Positions 1 to 9,230 are shown, numbered from the stretch's first letter. The stretch: 64,000 nt of DNA from Candidatus Edwardsbacteria bacterium RifOxyA12_full_54_48 (GCA_001777915.1 MFFN01000004.1:475632-539631), one strand, 5' to 3'. Numbers and translations are program-made. The notes: generated by a model from the sequence alone, not told the origin.

Positions 1-236
1 ATGATCACCGGAAGCTCCGGCCAGCGGTGACGGACCTCGCACAGCACCTCGATGCCGTCCATGCCGGGCAGCATGTAGTCCAGCAGCAGCAGGTCGGCCG
101 CTTTTTTGCCCATCTGCTCCAAGCCGCCCGGGCCGTCGTAGGCCACCATGGCCTCGTACCCCTCGGACTCCAGCAGGGTGGTCATCATCTCCCCCACTGC
201 CGGCTCGTCGTCGATGATCATTATTTTCTTGTTCAT
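1..236 (-). CDS. Response regulator, receiver domain (partial, runs off the window)
   Basis: The reverse strand from the ATG at 234-236 gives an N-terminal CheY-like receiver domain: MNKKIMIIDDEP with the acidic pocket (IIDDE), then LLLLDYMLPGMDG containing the phospho-acceptor Asp, followed by the start of the next strand (PVI). A GGAGAG ribosome site lies a few bases upstream. The gene continues beyond position 1, so the output domain is unseen; it could be a single-domain CheY, a DNA-binding regulator or an NtrC-type activator. Domain assignment is secure, role is not. Confidence 0.85.
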   Translation of the reverse strand, partial: MNKKIMIIDDEPAVGEMMTTLLESEGYEAMVAYDGPGGLEQMGKKAADLLLLDYMLPGMDGIEVLCEVRHRWPELPVI

Positions 237-394
237 CCGCTCTCCAGAAATGATACTGTCGGGGCTGCCGCCCCTTAACTGACCAATCAGTATATAACAA
301 TTTTTTTTACAAAGTCAAGCTTTTTCTGATCCGGCCAATACCCGCCGGGAACTTCTGCCGGATGATGTTGCGCCCCAAGCCCAGGATTTTATCA

Positions 395-423
395 TTGACA
401 GAGGGGACAAAAAGCCATAATAT
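395..423 (+). promoter_or_regulatory. Sigma70-type promoter for the M42 peptidase gene
   Basis: TTGACA at 395-400 and TAATAT at 418-423 are separated by exactly 17 bases. The start codon at 491 lies about 60 bases after the expected transcription start. Seen by consensus match only. Confidence 0.6.
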
Positions 424-490
424 TAACCGTTGCCCCTCGGTTTAACAGCTATTTATAAAAAAAAGACAACCCTTTATAAGGAAATATTTA

Positions 491-1495
491 ATGAAAGACA
501 TCATCAAAAGACTCACCGAGACCTACGGCCCGTCCGGCAGCGAAAGGCAGATCCGGGAGCAGATCAAAAAAGAGATCCGGGGGCTGGCCGACCAGGTCAG
601 CACCGATGTGCTGGGCAACCTGATAGCGATCAAGAAGGGCAAGGGCTCCCGGGTGATGGTGGCGGCCCATATGGACGAGATCGGGTTCATCGTTACCCAT
701 ATAGACAAGAACGGCTTCCTGCGCTTCTCCAACATCGGCGGGATCTACCCCTATAATATCATCGCCCAGCGGGTGATATTCGAGAACGGCCTTATCGGCA
801 CCATCAACGAGGAGCGTTCGGAGAAACCGGCCGATCCCCGGCGGCTGGACCGGATGTATATCGACATCGGCGTCAAGGATCATAAACAGGCCTCTGCCAG
901 GGTATCGGTGGGCGACGTGGCCGGGTTTCACCGGAGCTGCGAATTCCTGGGCGACCGGGTCGTCGCCAAATCAATGGATGACCGGATCGGCTGCGCCATC
1001 ATGATCGAGGCCATGAAACAGCTTAAGAAAAGCCCCAACCAGATATATTTCGTTTTCACCACCCAGGAGGAGGTGGGGCTGCGGGGGGCCACCACCGCCG
1101 CTTTCGGGGTGGCCCCGGACCTGGGGATAGCGGTGGATATCACCGGAGCCTTCGATACTCCCGAGGAGAAGCCCAAGCTGCCTTCGGTGCTGGGAAAGGG
1201 GACCGCCATCAAGATCAAGGATGCCGGGATGCTGGCCCATCCGGGGGTGAAAAAACTGCTGGTGGATACCGCCCGGGCCGGCCGGATCCCCTACCAGTTT
1301 GACATCCTGGAGGGCGGGACCACCGACGGATCGGTGATCAACAAGACCAAGTCCGGCATTCCCACCGGGGTGCTGTCAGTACCCACCAGGTATGCCCACT
1401 CGGCCTCGGAGATGGTGGATATGATTGACGTTAAAGCCACGGTGGACCTGCTGGTCAAAGTGCTCTCATCGAACCTCAGGGCCAAGGGATTCTAA
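491..1495 (+). CDS. M42 family metallopeptidase (glutamyl aminopeptidase/endoglucanase-like)
   Basis: A 334-residue cytosolic aminopeptidase of the M42 family, which forms dodecameric, two-metal tetrahedral peptidases that trim peptides after proteasome-like proteases. The metal ligands and catalytic residues are visible in order: AAHMDEIGF (His60, Asp62), KSMDDRIGC (Asp163 bridging position), TTQEEVGLRGA (Glu193 catalytic base, Glu194 metal), Asp216 in AVDIT, and His303 in TRYAHS. Length matches the family (about 340-360). ATAAGGAAA upstream of the ATG is an acceptable ribosome site. The gene stands alone behind its own strong promoter. The exact substrate preference cannot be read; some relatives are annotated as cellulases, which I think is wrong for this family. 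Confidence 0.92.
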   Translation: MKDIIKRLTETYGPSGSERQIREQIKKEIRGLADQVSTDVLGNLIAIKKGKGSRVMVAAHMDEIGFIVTHIDKNGFLRFSNIGGIYPYNIIAQRVIFENGLIGTINEERSEKPADPRRLDRMYIDIGVKDHKQASARVSVGDVAGFHRSCEFLGDRVVAKSMDDRIGCAIMIEAMKQLKKSPNQIYFVFTTQEEVGLRGATTAAFGVAPDLGIAVDITGAFDTPEEKPKLPSVLGKGTAIKIKDAGMLAHPGVKKLLVDTARAGRIPYQFDILEGGTTDGSVINKTKSGIPTGVLSVPTRYAHSASEMVDMIDVKATVDLLVKVLSSNLRAKGF

Positions 1496-1534
1496 TCCCA
1501 AATTTTTTAATTCCAAGGTTGATATTGTATAAAA

Positions 1535-2326
1535 ATGAAGAAACGGGAACGGTACATATCGTTGATCATTGCGCCGCATCATAAGGCCCAGCCCTGGCAG
1601 ATGGATATCTCTTACACTAATCTGAAGCGCATCGCTGTTCTGCTGTCGGTGTTGTTGCTGGTGGCGGTATTTTTCGTCTTCAATTACGGCCATATTTTCT
1701 GGCGAGCCAGCCAGTACGAGATCATGAAAAAAAGGACCCGGGAGGTGGAGGAAAAATTCAGCGAGATCCAGGCCCTGAAAAGTGAGCTCTCCTCCCTAAA
1801 AAGGACCGAAGCAAAGTTACAGCACATGCTGGGCATCTCCCAGCAGCCGGTCCTGCTTTCCCTGGACGACATTACCCGGAATACCTCTTTAAATGCCTCG
1901 GTTTCCGGAGACCCGGCTCTTTTGAGCAACTCCGAAGATACGTTATCGGTGAGCCTCGAACGTTCGACCCCCAGCATCATGCCGGTCAAGGGATGGGTCT
2001 CTGCAAAAATGGGAGACCATCATAACGGGGTTGATATCGCCGCCCGGGAGGGCGCTCCGGTGGTGTCGGCGGCCGACGGCATAGTCACCTTTGCCGGGTG
2101 GGATAATTATTTCGGAAACAAGGTGGAGGTATCCCACGGCCAGAAATTCAGCACCATGTACGGACACAACGCCAAACTTTTCGTCAAAGAAAAACAGGCC
2201 GTCAAGCAGGGGCAGGTGATCGCGCTGGTGGGCTCCACCGGACAAAGCTCCGGCCCCCACCTGCATTACGAGGTCCGGATCAACGGCAAACCGGTCGACC
2301 CATCCTATCACTGGATAAATCATTGA
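1535..2326 (+). CDS. Membrane-anchored M23 (LytM-type) peptidase
   Basis: A 263-residue murein endopeptidase. A short cytosolic N-terminus precedes one membrane segment (about residues 32-50), then a predicted coiled coil (about 60-100, rich in K/E heptads) and a C-terminal LytM domain. The zinc site is complete: HNGVD (His163, Asp167) and HLH (His242, His244), with the extra YGH histidine (His211), so it should be catalytically active, unlike the EnvC-like protein at 17192. Cell-wall remodelling, possibly at division or growth sites, is inferred. The ribosome site is weak (AAGG about 16 bases upstream). It ends just before the origin region. Confidence 0.88.
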   Translation: MKKRERYISLIIAPHHKAQPWQMDISYTNLKRIAVLLSVLLLVAVFFVFNYGHIFWRASQYEIMKKRTREVEEKFSEIQALKSELSSLKRTEAKLQHMLGISQQPVLLSLDDITRNTSLNASVSGDPALLSNSEDTLSVSLERSTPSIMPVKGWVSAKMGDHHNGVDIAAREGAPVVSAADGIVTFAGWDNYFGNKVEVSHGQKFSTMYGHNAKLFVKEKQAVKQGQVIALVGSTGQSSGPHLHYEVRINGKPVDPSYHWINH

Positions 2327-2346
2327 CCGAAACTATAAAATTTCTC

Positions 2347-2375
2347 TTGACAATTTGGGACTAACCTGATATATT
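2347..2375 (+). promoter_or_regulatory. Promoter for dnaA
   Basis: TTGACA at 2347-2352 and TATATT at 2370-2375 with a 17-base spacer. Transcription would start near 2382 and run through all three perfect DnaA boxes, giving a leader of roughly 350 bases and a simple route to DnaA autoregulation (inference). Confidence 0.55.
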
Positions 2376-2717
2376 TACCAAGCTGACAAATAAATACGTA
2401 TCCCCTTTATGAAATCGCGGACTTTATTTCCGTGGTTTCTTTTTGTTTTTATAGCCATCCTGTGGAAAACCTTGTGGATAACTTACCCCCAACGGTGTTT
2501 CGTATTAAGTCCTTGTTAAATCAAAAATTAGCCACAATTCTGGTTGTGTGGATAAACAATAAATAATCATTTAGATATTTATGTTAATTGTTCTATTGCA
2601 ATGCATTATGCTGATTGACCACCTGTGGATAAATATGTTAAGAACCCGTAAATAGCGTTACCAGTAGTATATTAACTAGCAACCCTCAACAACCATTAAA
2701 AACACTGACTTTCTGAT

Positions 2718-2726
2718 TGTGGATAT
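2718..2726 (+). promoter_or_regulatory. DnaA-box-like site overlapping the dnaA ribosome binding region
   Basis: TGTGGATAT (8 of 9 to TGTGGATAA) ends three bases before the dnaA ATG and contains the only GGA that could act as a Shine-Dalgarno sequence. Confidence 0.45.
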
Positions 2727-2729
2727 CCT

Positions 2730-4070
2730 ATGAATCAACAAATACAAGCGCTGTGGGCCCAGTCCCAGGACAGGATCAAGGAACGGATAGGTTCCCAGAG
2801 TTTTGACACCTGGATAAAGCCGCTGACAGCCATGACGGTGGGCGATGACAGCCTGACCCTAAAGGTTCCCAACCACTTTTTTGTGGAATGGCTGGGGCAG
2901 CACTACCTTAATATGATGAAAGAGGTGGTTTCGGATATCTTTCATAAGCCCCTCTCCATAGTCCTGGTCCCTCCGGTGGGGGAAACTCAGGCCGCCGCCC
3001 GCCAGAAACCGGATAGAACCGAATTTGTCCCGGCCCATCCGACCAGCGATAGCGGCCTCCGGGAGAGATATATCTTCGACACCTTCGTCATAGGAAAAAG
3101 CAACGAGTTCGCCTACGCCACCGCTTTCGCCACCGCCCAGGATCCCGGAAAACTGTACAACCCGCTGTTCATCTATGGCGGGGTGGGGCTGGGAAAGACC
3201 CATCTGATGCAGGCTATCGGCCATTTTACCAAGAGCAAGAGACCAAAGGCCCGGGTGCTGTACATACCGGCCGAGAATCTGATGAACGAGCTGGTCTATG
3301 CCATTCAGAACCGCAAGATGCTGGAGTTCAAAAATCGTTATCGTTCGCTGGATATCCTACTGCTGGACGATGTCCAATTCCTGTCAGAAAAATCCGGCCT
3401 GCAGGAGGAGATCTTTCATACTTTCAATTCGCTGTACGACGCCCGCAAACAGATCGTCCTGACCTCCGATCGGCCGCCCAAGGATATATCCCACCTGGAG
3501 GAGCGCCTGGTATCACGCTTTCAAAGCGGACTGGTGGCCGATATTCAGGCTCCGGACCTGGAGACCAGGGCGGCTATCTTAAAGAAAAAAGCCGAGTTGG
3601 ACGGCCTCTCCATTCCCAACGACGTCATCTATTTCATTGCCTCCTCGGTCAAATCAAACATCCGTGAGCTGGAGGGTTCATTGATAAGGGTAGTGGCCTT
3701 TTCCTCGGTGTCGGACCAGGAGCTGACGGTGGATTTCGCCCGCGAGGTCCTTAAGAACATCATCTCCCAGAAATCACGGCTGATATCCATCGAACTTATT
3801 CAGAAAATAGTGGCTAACTACTATTCCATACCCGAAGAGGCCCTCAAATCAAAAAGGAGGATCAAAAAACTGGTGCTGCCCAGGCAGCTGGCCATGTATC
3901 TGAGCCGGGAACTGACCGCCGCCTCCCTCAACGACATCGGCAACCGCTTCGGCGGAAAGGACCACACCACGGTGCTGCATGCCATATCAAAGATAAAGAA
4001 AATGATAGCCTCGGACGATGAGATAACCTCTCAGGCCGATAGGATAACTGAGTTGATCAATGGTGGATAG
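2730..4070 (+). CDS. dnaA: Chromosomal replication initiator protein DnaA
   Basis: The AAA+ initiator that binds DnaA boxes and opens the origin. 446 residues, normal for the family. Domain I covers about 1-85 (helicase/regulator contacts), followed by a variable linker (about 85-115). The AAA+ core has Walker A GGVGLGKT at 150-157 and Walker B LLLDDVQ with Asp213-Asp214, plus the sensor/arginine region SHLEERLVSRF. The C-terminal DNA-binding domain ends in the signature GGKDHTTVLHAISKI, which reads the box. The start at ATG 2730 preserves the usual N-terminus although the ribosome site is poor. It is followed by dnaN, the classic order, but recF and gyrB do not follow. Confidence 0.98.
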   Translation: MNQQIQALWAQSQDRIKERIGSQSFDTWIKPLTAMTVGDDSLTLKVPNHFFVEWLGQHYLNMMKEVVSDIFHKPLSIVLVPPVGETQAAARQKPDRTEFVPAHPTSDSGLRERYIFDTFVIGKSNEFAYATAFATAQDPGKLYNPLFIYGGVGLGKTHLMQAIGHFTKSKRPKARVLYIPAENLMNELVYAIQNRKMLEFKNRYRSLDILLLDDVQFLSEKSGLQEEIFHTFNSLYDARKQIVLTSDRPPKDISHLEERLVSRFQSGLVADIQAPDLETRAAILKKKAELDGLSIPNDVIYFIASSVKSNIRELEGSLIRVVAFSSVSDQELTVDFAREVLKNIISQKSRLISIELIQKIVANYYSIPEEALKSKRRIKKLVLPRQLAMYLSRELTAASLNDIGNRFGGKDHTTVLHAISKIKKMIASDDEITSQADRITELINGG

Positions 4071-4314
4071 AACCTTGATCTCTGCATTTAGCCCCTGCTT
4101 AATGTTGATCACTGTTGACAACAGCGGCGGATATCAACAGCCGATCAAAAACATATCCCCATGATATACATTCTTTATTATTTTAAACAGCATGGCTTTA
4201 TGCCAATCCCACAACAATATCAAGAAATACTATTGACTTTTATTATAATTTAGATATATCATATATTAGTTATTAAGTATAAATTTAAAACCAGAAATTT
4301 GGAGCCGGGATCAA
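4071..4314 (+). promoter_or_regulatory. dnaA-dnaN intergenic region with dnaN promoter
   Basis: An AT-rich gap of about 244 bases. TTGACT at 4233-4238 and TATATC at 4255-4260 (16-base spacer) form a plausible promoter for dnaN, with GGAG at 4301-4304 as ribosome site. Short repeats of TGTTGATCA/TGTTGACAACA type occur at 4103-4140. No perfect DnaA box was seen. Confidence 0.5.
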
Positions 4315-5424
4315 ATGAAATTTTCCGTTAACCAGGAGAAACTTTTCACCTGCCTGCAGAGCCTGATCGGGGTGGTGCCAACCAAGAGCACTTTTCCGGT
4401 CCTTACCAATATCCTGATAGAGGCCAATAATAATAAGCTGAAATTATCTGCCACCGATCTCGAGATAGCGGCCGTAACCCAGATTGATGCCCAGACCGCT
4501 GGTAATGGTTCCATCACCGTGCCGGCCAAACAGTTCTTCGAGATAATAAAGCAACTGCCGCCATTGAATATAGATCTGGATGTCAACGGCAATAAAGTGT
4601 CCATTAAATGTGACCGCAGCCGATTCAATATCATTGGTCTCCCCAAGGAGGACTTTCCCAAGATACCGGAGATCAGCAAGGAGAAGAGCGTCAAACTCAG
4701 CAGCGGTATTCTGCAGAACATCATCAAAAAGACCTTGTTTGCTGTATCCACCGACAGCTCCCGTCCGGACCTGTGCGGGGTTTTCCTTCAGATGAGCGGC
4801 GATAAGCTGAAAGTGGTCACTACCGACGCCCACCGGTTGGCCATGCTGGAGACCATGATCCCGCCCATCTCACAGAACAGCGAACTGCTGCTGTCACCCA
4901 AAGGTTTGAACATTGTCAACCGGATGCTTCCAGGCTCGGATACCGAGATCACGTTGCGGTTCGACGACAGCTATTCCCAGTTTAGTTTTGATGACACCCA
5001 GGTCTATGCCCGGCACATCGAGGGACCCTACCGTGATTACGAGAAGGCCATTCCCAAGAACAATAAAAAGACCCTGACCGTCAACGTGGACCTGCTGACC
5101 GCGGCGGTGCGCCGAGTGGCCATACTGTCCGACACCTTCACCCACCAGATCAGGCTTTCATTAAAGGCCGACAGCATCGAGCTCTCCAGCCAGACGGTGG
5201 ATATCGGAGAGGCCCGGGAGACCATTGCCGCAGTATTCAAGGGTGAGGAGATGGAGATAGGATACAACGCCAGCTATCTGCTGGACATCATCAAGAACGT
5301 GGACTCCGAGGAGATGGTCTGCTCCCTGAATACCTCGTTGTCGGCCGCCCTGATCAATCCGGCCAAGCAGGCCGAGGACTACAACCTGATGTATCTATTG
5401 ATGCCCATCCGCCTTCCGGAATAG
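4315..5424 (+). CDS. dnaN: DNA polymerase III subunit beta (sliding clamp)
   Basis: The ring-shaped processivity clamp that tethers DNA polymerase III and hands DNA to repair partners. At 369 residues it fits the family (about 365-380), and the three tandem clamp folds can be followed: N-terminal MKFSVNQEKLFTCLQSLIGVV, the central domain containing VVTTDAHRLAML, and the C-terminal end YLLMPIRLPE, whose final MPIRL-type segment belongs to the partner-binding pocket. It lies 244 bases downstream of dnaA with its own promoter. No anomaly seen. Confidence 0.97.
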   Translation: MKFSVNQEKLFTCLQSLIGVVPTKSTFPVLTNILIEANNNKLKLSATDLEIAAVTQIDAQTAGNGSITVPAKQFFEIIKQLPPLNIDLDVNGNKVSIKCDRSRFNIIGLPKEDFPKIPEISKEKSVKLSSGILQNIIKKTLFAVSTDSSRPDLCGVFLQMSGDKLKVVTTDAHRLAMLETMIPPISQNSELLLSPKGLNIVNRMLPGSDTEITLRFDDSYSQFSFDDTQVYARHIEGPYRDYEKAIPKNNKKTLTVNVDLLTAAVRRVAILSDTFTHQIRLSLKADSIELSSQTVDIGEARETIAAVFKGEEMEIGYNASYLLDIIKNVDSEEMVCSLNTSLSAALINPAKQAEDYNLMYLLMPIRLPE

Positions 5425-5576
5425 AGGAAAAAGCACCCCAAAAAGGAAGTAAGCATTCTGGCCGGTCTGCACCGGGATTATGACCGATATCAAGCACGGC
5501 ATAGGGCAGCCGGGCCGGAAGCCGGACAAGTTGCTTCCTTTTTTCAATCCTAAAAAAAATCAATGACAGGTGAAAA

Positions 5577-7835
5577 TTGGCCGCTGAGCAGAATATCAAA
5601 CCACAGGAGACCAGCCTCTACGAGGTGGTGGATCTGCTGTGGAGACGAAAGACCCTGATCCTGGTCTGCCTGGCCGGGATATTGCTGCCCATCATCATCG
5701 CCAATTTCACCCTGCCGCCGGTCTATGAGAGCCAGACCACCATCATCTTCGAGCAAAGCCGGGAGCCTATCGCCGCCTTCGACGTCTCCGACGCTTTCAG
5801 CCGTAAGAGCTACATCGTCAATCAGATCGAGGAGATCAAGGCTCGGACCCTGGCCGAGGAGGTGGCTCATAAACTGGCTCCCGAGACCGCCGCCGAGATA
5901 CTCAAAGACCAGGGCCGGGGCCTGTCCCAGGAGGGGAGACGCCAACTGCTGTCCCAGCGTATAAAGAAAGGCATCTCGGCCGAGCCCATCAGGGACTCCG
6001 ATGTGATCCTGATAAAATTCCAGGGGCCCACTCCGGCCAGCGCCGCCCGGACGGTCAATCTGGTGGCCGAGACGGTCAAGGAGCGCAGCTCCCAGGTCAA
6101 GAGGGAGCAGGCCTCCTCCACCAGAAAATTCATCGAGGTCCAGCTGCCGGCGGTGGAGGCCGGGCTCTACAAGGCCGAGGACGCCATCAAGGGCTTCAAG
6201 GCCCGCAACCAGGTGGTATCGCTGTCCGACGAGGCCCGGGAGGTGCTGGCCCGGATGACCGAGATTGACAAGATGTACGCCGGCACCGTCACCCAGAAGA
6301 TGGCCCTGGAGAAGAAACTGGAGGCCATCTACACCAAACTGGAATACAAGCCTGATTTCTCCGAGGGCAGCAGCAAAATGACCTCCGGCGCGGTGGCCGA
6401 TTCGCTGCGAAAGAGCCTGTTGGATCTGCAGATCGAGGCCACCCAGCTTTCCATCAAGGGCTACCATCCGGAACACCCCCAGATATACAAACTGAACCGG
6501 CAGATCGAGGCCACCAAGAACAAGCTGGTGGAGGAGCTGGCCAACATCAGCCGGGGGGGCCAGGCCAAGCCCATGCCGGAGATGTCCGACTTGCTGGCCC
6601 AGATACCGCCCCTCCAAATAGAACTGATCTCCCTGGAGGCCCGGGAGCTGGCCATCCGGGATTTCAACACCGGCTACGAAAGCGATCTCTCCAAGCTGCC
6701 CTACAAGGAGCTGGAGCTGACCCGCCTGCTGCGGGCCAAGGATGTCAACGAGAACATCTATAAGATGCTGCTGGAGAAGTACGAGGAGGCCAAGATCACC
6801 GAGGCCGGAAAGATCGGCAACGTCCGGGTGATCGACCCGGCCAAGGAGCCGCTTTCGCCCATCAAGCCCCGCAAGGCACTGAATCTCCTGATCGGGCTGG
6901 TGGTGGGGCTGGTGCTGGGGGTGGGCCTGTCATTCTTCCTGGACTCCATGGACAATTCGGTCAAGACCGCCGAGGAGATCGAGACCAATTTCGGGATACC
7001 GGTGCTGGGGCTGATTCCCAGTATCCAGTCCGAGGGCCCCCGCAAGAAGAAGCGCAACGGCCGGGACGAGATCTCCAAGATCGCCTCCACCCTGGTGACC
7101 AAATACACCCCCCGCTCGCCCATCTCCGAGGCCTACCGGGCCATTCGGACCAACATCCAATTCTCCAAGATCGACGCTCCGCTGCGCTCCATAGTGGTGA
7201 CCTCGGCCGCGCCCTCGGAGGGCAAGTCCACCACCGTGGCCAACCTGGCCTTCACCACCGCCCTGGCCGGGGCCAAGACCCTGCTGATAGACGCCGACCT
7301 GCGGCGCCCGGTGGTCCACTCGCTGTTCGGGCTGGAGCGGGAGCCGGGCATGACCAACATCCTGGCCGAGCGGCTGGCCCCGGAGAAGGTGATCAAGCCC
7401 TCCGGGGTGGAGAACCTGGACATTCTGACCTGCGGGGCCATCCCCCCCAACCCCTCGGAGCTTTTGGGCTCCCAGAGGATGAAGGAGCTGGTCCAGCAGT
7501 TGAAGGCCAAGTACGACCTGGTGCTGTTCGACAGCCCGCCGGTGATCACCGTCACCGACACCGCTGTGCTGTCCAACCAGGTGGAGGGGGTGGTGCTGGT
7601 GGTGCTCTCCCACGGCACCGATCGCCGGGCCCTGGCCAGGGCCAAGAGCCTGCTGAGCAACGTCAACGCCAATATCCTGGGATCGATCCTCAATAAGATC
7701 GACCTGACCGGGATCGGCTCCAGCTACGATTACTACTATCACTACCATTATTACTACTACAGCGATGATGGCCAGAACGTCAAGCGCAAGGGAAGATTCT
7801 GGGACATCCTGCGTCCCGGGGGCCGGCGGGGATAG
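5577..7835 (+). CDS. Wzc-like polysaccharide co-polymerase with C-terminal BY-type tyrosine kinase
   Basis: A 752-residue inner-membrane protein that controls exopolysaccharide chain length and export. Order: short cytosolic start, membrane segment (about 27-43), Wzz domain, long periplasmic coiled-coil region, second membrane segment (about 432-452), then a cytosolic kinase. The kinase has Walker A SAAPSEGKST (about 542-551), Walker A' LLIDADLRRP (about 569-578) and Walker B LVLFDSPP (about 649-656). The tail has a tyrosine cluster with nine Tyr in YDYYYHYHYYYY (717-728), the expected autophosphorylation site. The start is TTG at 5577, supported by AGGTG six bases upstream; no in-frame ATG is near. 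The Gfo/Idh/MocA gene follows. Fusion of both halves is the proteobacterial/FCB arrangement rather than the split Firmicutes one. Confidence 0.93.
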   Translation: MAAEQNIKPQETSLYEVVDLLWRRKTLILVCLAGILLPIIIANFTLPPVYESQTTIIFEQSREPIAAFDVSDAFSRKSYIVNQIEEIKARTLAEEVAHKLAPETAAEILKDQGRGLSQEGRRQLLSQRIKKGISAEPIRDSDVILIKFQGPTPASAARTVNLVAETVKERSSQVKREQASSTRKFIEVQLPAVEAGLYKAEDAIKGFKARNQVVSLSDEAREVLARMTEIDKMYAGTVTQKMALEKKLEAIYTKLEYKPDFSEGSSKMTSGAVADSLRKSLLDLQIEATQLSIKGYHPEHPQIYKLNRQIEATKNKLVEELANISRGGQAKPMPEMSDLLAQIPPLQIELISLEARELAIRDFNTGYESDLSKLPYKELELTRLLRAKDVNENIYKMLLEKYEEAKITEAGKIGNVRVIDPAKEPLSPIKPRKALNLLIGLVVGLVLGVGLSFFLDSMDNSVKTAEEIETNFGIPVLGLIPSIQSEGPRKKKRNGRDEISKIASTLVTKYTPRSPISEAYRAIRTNIQFSKIDAPLRSIVVTSAAPSEGKSTTVANLAFTTALAGAKTLLIDADLRRPVVHSLFGLEREPGMTNILAERLAPEKVIKPSGVENLDILTCGAIPPNPSELLGSQRMKELVQQLKAKYDLVLFDSPPVITVTDTAVLSNQVEGVVLVVLSHGTDRRALARAKSLLSNVNANILGSILNKIDLTGIGSSYDYYYHYHYYYYSDDGQNVKRKGRFWDILRPGGRRG

Positions 7836-7847
7836 AGGTGCTTGGGC

Positions 7848-7894
7848 GGACCACACCCCACCCTCCCCTAAAGCATTAGGAGAGGGAATAATTT
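7848..7894. repeat. Dispersed palindromic repeat (CTCCCCT/AGGAGAGGG family)
   Basis: Between the wzc-like and Gfo/Idh genes: an ACCCCACC arm, then CCTCCCCTAA and TTAGGAGAGGG as an imperfect inverted repeat. The phrase CATTAGGAGAGGGA recurs at 39328-39341, where it is followed by a GGGTGGGG arm. Confidence 0.6.
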
Positions 7895-7956
7895 AGCCTT
7901 GCGGCTCTGCGGTAAAAACTTTTCAACAATCATTCAATAACATAATATAGCCAGAA

Positions 7957-8964
7957 ATGTCTGACATTAAAACAGCGGTAGTGGGCTGCGGCCAGTGGGG
8001 CATCAACCAGGTCCGGACCTATGCCAATCTGCCCGGGGCTTATTTGGCCTGGCTGGTGGACGCCAGCCCCAAAAATCTTCAGCGGGCAAAAAGCTTCTCC
8101 CCGACCGCCAAAACGTCCGGGGACCTTAAAGCGGCCCTGGAAGACAAGGATCTCGATGCGGTGGTGATCGCCACCAATTCCGAATCGCACCACGCCCTGG
8201 CCAAAATGTCTTTGGAGGCCGGCAAGCACGTGATGGTGGAGAAGCCCCTGGCCCTGAATGTCAAGGACGCCGAGGAGCTGGTGAAGATCGCCAAGGACAA
8301 AGATCTGATATTGATGACCGGCCACCTGCTGCTGTACCATCCGGCGGTCAGGTATTTGAAGGAGCTGGTGAAATCCGGCGAGCTGGGGCAGATACTGTAC
8401 CTGTACTCCACCCGGGTCAACTTGGGCGCCATCCGCAAGAACGAGAACGCCCTGTGGAGCCTGGCCCCCCACGACATCTCGGTGATGCTCTATTTGATGG
8501 ACCAGAACCCGGACCAGGCCCTGGCCAACGGAAAATGCTTCCTGCAGAAGGGCATCGAGGACGTGGTGTTCTTCTCGCTGGATTTCCCCGGCGGGCAGGT
8601 GGCCCAGGCCCAGGTGAGCTGGCTGGACCCCCACAAGATCCGCAAGTTCACGGTGGTGGGCAGCAAGAAGATGGTGACCTTCGACGACATGGAGGCCACC
8701 GAGAAGATCCGGATCTACGACAAGGGGGTCAACCAGGAGAAGCGCTACGGCAGCTATGACGAGGTGCTGACCCTAAGGGACGGGGATATCCACATCCCGT
8801 ATTTCAAGATGCAGGAACCGCTGAAGATAGAGGCCAATCATTTCATCGAATGCGTCAGGGAACACAAGCAGCCCATAAGCGACGGGCAGAACGGGCTGGA
8901 GGTGGTGAAGATCCTGGCGGCGGTGAGCCTTTCGCTGAAAGAGGAACGAGCGGTCAAAATATAG
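7957..8964 (+). CDS. Gfo/Idh/MocA family NAD(P)-dependent oxidoreductase
   Basis: A 335-residue cytosolic oxidoreductase with an N-terminal Rossmann fold (AVVGCGQWG, glycines at 10, 12 and 15) and the family motif EKP at 95-97 (VEKPLALN), followed by the C-terminal alpha/beta substrate domain. Family members oxidise or reduce sugars, often UDP-sugar acids (WlbA/WbpB type). It lies 121 bases downstream of the wzc-like gene, so a role in making an unusual sugar for the exported polysaccharide is reasonable but inferred. The substrate cannot be read from the sequence. Confidence 0.85.
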   Translation: MSDIKTAVVGCGQWGINQVRTYANLPGAYLAWLVDASPKNLQRAKSFSPTAKTSGDLKAALEDKDLDAVVIATNSESHHALAKMSLEAGKHVMVEKPLALNVKDAEELVKIAKDKDLILMTGHLLLYHPAVRYLKELVKSGELGQILYLYSTRVNLGAIRKNENALWSLAPHDISVMLYLMDQNPDQALANGKCFLQKGIEDVVFFSLDFPGGQVAQAQVSWLDPHKIRKFTVVGSKKMVTFDDMEATEKIRIYDKGVNQEKRYGSYDEVLTLRDGDIHIPYFKMQEPLKIEANHFIECVREHKQPISDGQNGLEVVKILAAVSLSLKEERAVKI

Positions 8965-9011
8965 ATAAAAGAACGCCCGGGGTCAAGATAATTAATAGAA
9001 CAAATTTTTAG

Positions 9012-9033
9012 CCGGTCTTGCGACCGGTTTTTT
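9012..9033 (+). terminator. Rho-independent terminator after the Gfo/Idh gene
   Basis: Stem CCGGTC (9012-9017), loop TTGC, stem GACCGG (9022-9027), then six T (9028-9033). It sits about 50 bases past the stop of the oxidoreductase gene. Confidence 0.75.
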
Positions 9034-9092
9034 AATTGCCCGGGATGACTCACCCCCCAGCCCCTTCTCTCTGAAGATAGAAGAAGAAAGGG

Positions 9093-9134
9093 GATTGCTT
9101 CGTTTGTAAATCTTCGTAGTTTTCTCGCAATGAC
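9093..9134 (+). repeat. 42-bp dispersed repeat, copy 1
   Basis: Begins GATTGCTTCGTTTG and ends TTCTCGCAATGAC. It matches the copy at 9231-9272 in length and at both ends, with a diverged centre. Confidence 0.5.
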
Positions 9135-9230
9135 GCGGGAACCGGCTGAAACGGGGTTGGGTCTGAGGCCCGCCCCTTCGATATTTCTAATTAGGGACAG
9201 TACGCCGTCAGGTCTTTGCAATATAAACCA

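Larger units (their letters stand above)
2340..2729. other. Putative chromosomal replication origin (oriC) upstream of dnaA
   Basis: This AT-rich gene-free stretch before dnaA carries three perfect DnaA boxes in the same orientation (TGTGGATAA, the reverse complement of TTATCCACA) at 2473-2481, 2547-2555 and 2624-2632, spaced 74 and 77 bases apart. Near-matches are at 2461-2469 (TGTGGAAAA), 2528-2536 (TTAGCCACA, opposite orientation) and 2718-2726 (TGTGGATAT). AT-rich runs between boxes (for example 2555-2600) could serve as the unwinding element. A bipartite origin with the dnaA-dnaN gap (4071-4314) is possible, but I see no perfect box there. Confidence 0.8.

Noticed and set aside
4071-4314. 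A second cluster of DnaA boxes between dnaA and dnaN
   Set aside because: Only TGTTGA-type phrases found, no match of 8/9 or better to TTATCCACA.
5550-6617. 355-residue minus-strand frame opposite the wzc-like gene
   Set aside because: Shadow of the conserved kinase gene; no motif and no ribosome site.
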